Assembly (NCBI RefSeq): GCF_938045405.1
Contig: NZ_CALIMW010000261.1
Span: 1 to 5,572, forward strand
Reading direction: 5' to 3'
Source of the DNA: an uncultured Campylobacter sp.
GTDB lineage: Bacteria; Campylobacterota; Campylobacteria; Campylobacterales; Campylobacteraceae
Length of the DNA: 5,572 bases
Each line of letters opens with the position of its first letter. The first letter of the stretch is position 1. The notes beneath the pieces were generated by a model. It saw nothing but the letters and a program-made list of their open reading frames with translations. It had not been told where the DNA came from and did no database searches. Shown piece by piece: positions 5,096 through 5,572 of the stretch. Position numbers and translations under genes: made by a program.

Positions 5096-5464
5096 TTATT
5101 TATCCCCAAATATCAAATAGGCTAAATTTCTATTCAAATTCCCATACGCAACTATCCAATATTCTCGTATGATATTTTTGATTTGTAAGTTATCGTCCAG
5201 AAAGTCGGCAAATATTTTAATCCTATCTTTGTCTACCGCGCCTAGCTCTTCATCCTCTTTCTCAAACGAAGCGACAATTAAATGCGACAGAGCAATCTTG
5301 TCGTGGAAATTTAATGTCTTATTTTCTAGTAGATTTATCATTGACGTAATTTTGCCGATGTCTGCTAATTCTAGCTCCCAATCCTGCTCATCTCCCGTCG
5401 AATCTAACCCCAAAAGTTTATTTAATTTTATCGCGCTTTCTTTTCTTACGAAATAATCGGTCAT
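5096..5464 (-). CDS. Small acidic protein, possibly immunity-like
   Basis: The 122-aa product has no signal peptide or membrane segment and appears mostly helical and acidic. Its core reads QDWELELADIGKI (27-39), then a helix ending in DKIALSHLIVASFEKEDEE (55-73), and near the end IREYWIVAYG (99-108). The pattern of Trp-acidic-Ala-Asp, then K(I/F)ALxxLIVASF, then YW recalls small immunity proteins found beside polymorphic toxins in proteobacteria. This is from memory and not a firm family assignment. The start is supported by AAAGGA at 5477-5472, seven bases upstream, the same arrangement as the 185-aa gene. It follows a possible gene end at 5500 by 35 bases. The final Lys codon is followed by TAA in an AT-rich gap. 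Function is unknown; the alternative is an orphan accessory protein. Confidence 0.72.
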   Translation of the reverse strand: MTDYFVRKESAIKLNKLLGLDSTGDEQDWELELADIGKITSMINLLENKTLNFHDKIALSHLIVASFEKEDEELGAVDKDRIKIFADFLDDNLQIKNIIREYWIVAYGNLNRNLAYLIFGDK

Positions 5465-5499
5465 TTTATTATCCTTTATATATGTTTTCGCCGCGATAC

Positions 5500-5572
5500 T
5501 TAGCCGACCGCGCCATCTAGCAGTTTCCTAGAATTTTGCAAAGCCCATACGAAATTTTCGAGCTCTACGCAG
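5500..5572 (-). CDS. Possible C-terminal end of an upstream gene
   Basis: On the minus strand one frame is open from the right edge (5571) to TAA at 5502-5500, giving 23 residues that include VELENFVWALQNSRKLLDG. The other two minus-strand frames are closed within this stretch. The peptide has a normal amphipathic composition, and the next gene starts 35 bases later, as in an operon. The piece is too short to name, and an open run of this length can occur by chance. Confidence 0.35.
   Translation of the reverse strand, partial: CVELENFVWALQNSRKLLDGAVG

Noticed and set aside
4900..5172. Plus-strand hydrophobic open frame that looks like a small membrane protein
   Set aside because: Its hydrophobicity comes from AT-rich DNA; it overlaps two better-supported minus-strand genes and lacks a good ribosome site.

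Overview
The window looks like chromosomal DNA of a Campylobacter, probably one of the GC-richer oral-type species; the exact species cannot be fixed. The evidence is the AAATTT-rich codon and spacer style, AAAGGATAAAA-type ribosome binding sites, a lipoprotein/glutathionylspermidine-synthase gene pair as at C. jejuni Cj0371-Cj0372, and a TetR protein that reads like C. jejuni CmeR. I see no RNA genes, CRISPR arrays, insertion sequences or complete mobile elements.

Left block (1-1677, minus strand). An HTH/coiled-coil DNA-binding protein (1677 to 1039) overlaps by 4 bases (ATGA) an UPF0323-type lipoprotein (1042 to 455). After an unusually long 366-base spacer comes the start of a glutathionylspermidine synthase-family gene (88 to the left edge). 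A perfect inverted repeat upstream of the HTH gene is a candidate operator.

Middle block (1678-4300, plus strand). A CmeR-like TetR repressor (1957-2580) has a recognisable promoter whose -10 box lies inside an imperfect 21-bp inverted repeat, which suggests autorepression. A terminator-like hairpin follows. A 335-base spacer then carries a perfect 16-bp palindrome and a clear TATAAT box, and leads into rclA (2916-4256). RclA is the flavin disulfide reductase of the reactive-chlorine/copper response. No cmeABC pump genes are seen, so the CmeR-like repressor here sits beside a redox-defence gene. The cofactor-binding loop of this RclA has a Met-Arg pair where E. coli RclA has Glu-Ala, which may mean NADPH rather than NADH is used.

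Right block (4434-5572, minus strand). This is a visibly AT-richer stretch. It holds a Cys-rich 185-aa protein with a zinc-ribbon-like C-terminus, a small acidic 122-aa protein, and perhaps the last codons of a further upstream gene. The two complete products are unrecognised. Their size, composition and arrangement would fit immunity genes left beside a polymorphic or contact-dependent toxin locus, but this is a weak inference.

Across the window the non-coding spacers are packed with RAATTY hexamers (mainly AAATTT and GAATTT), about one per 30 bases against about one per 110 in rclA. In C. jejuni this motif is the methylation mark recognised during natural transformation.
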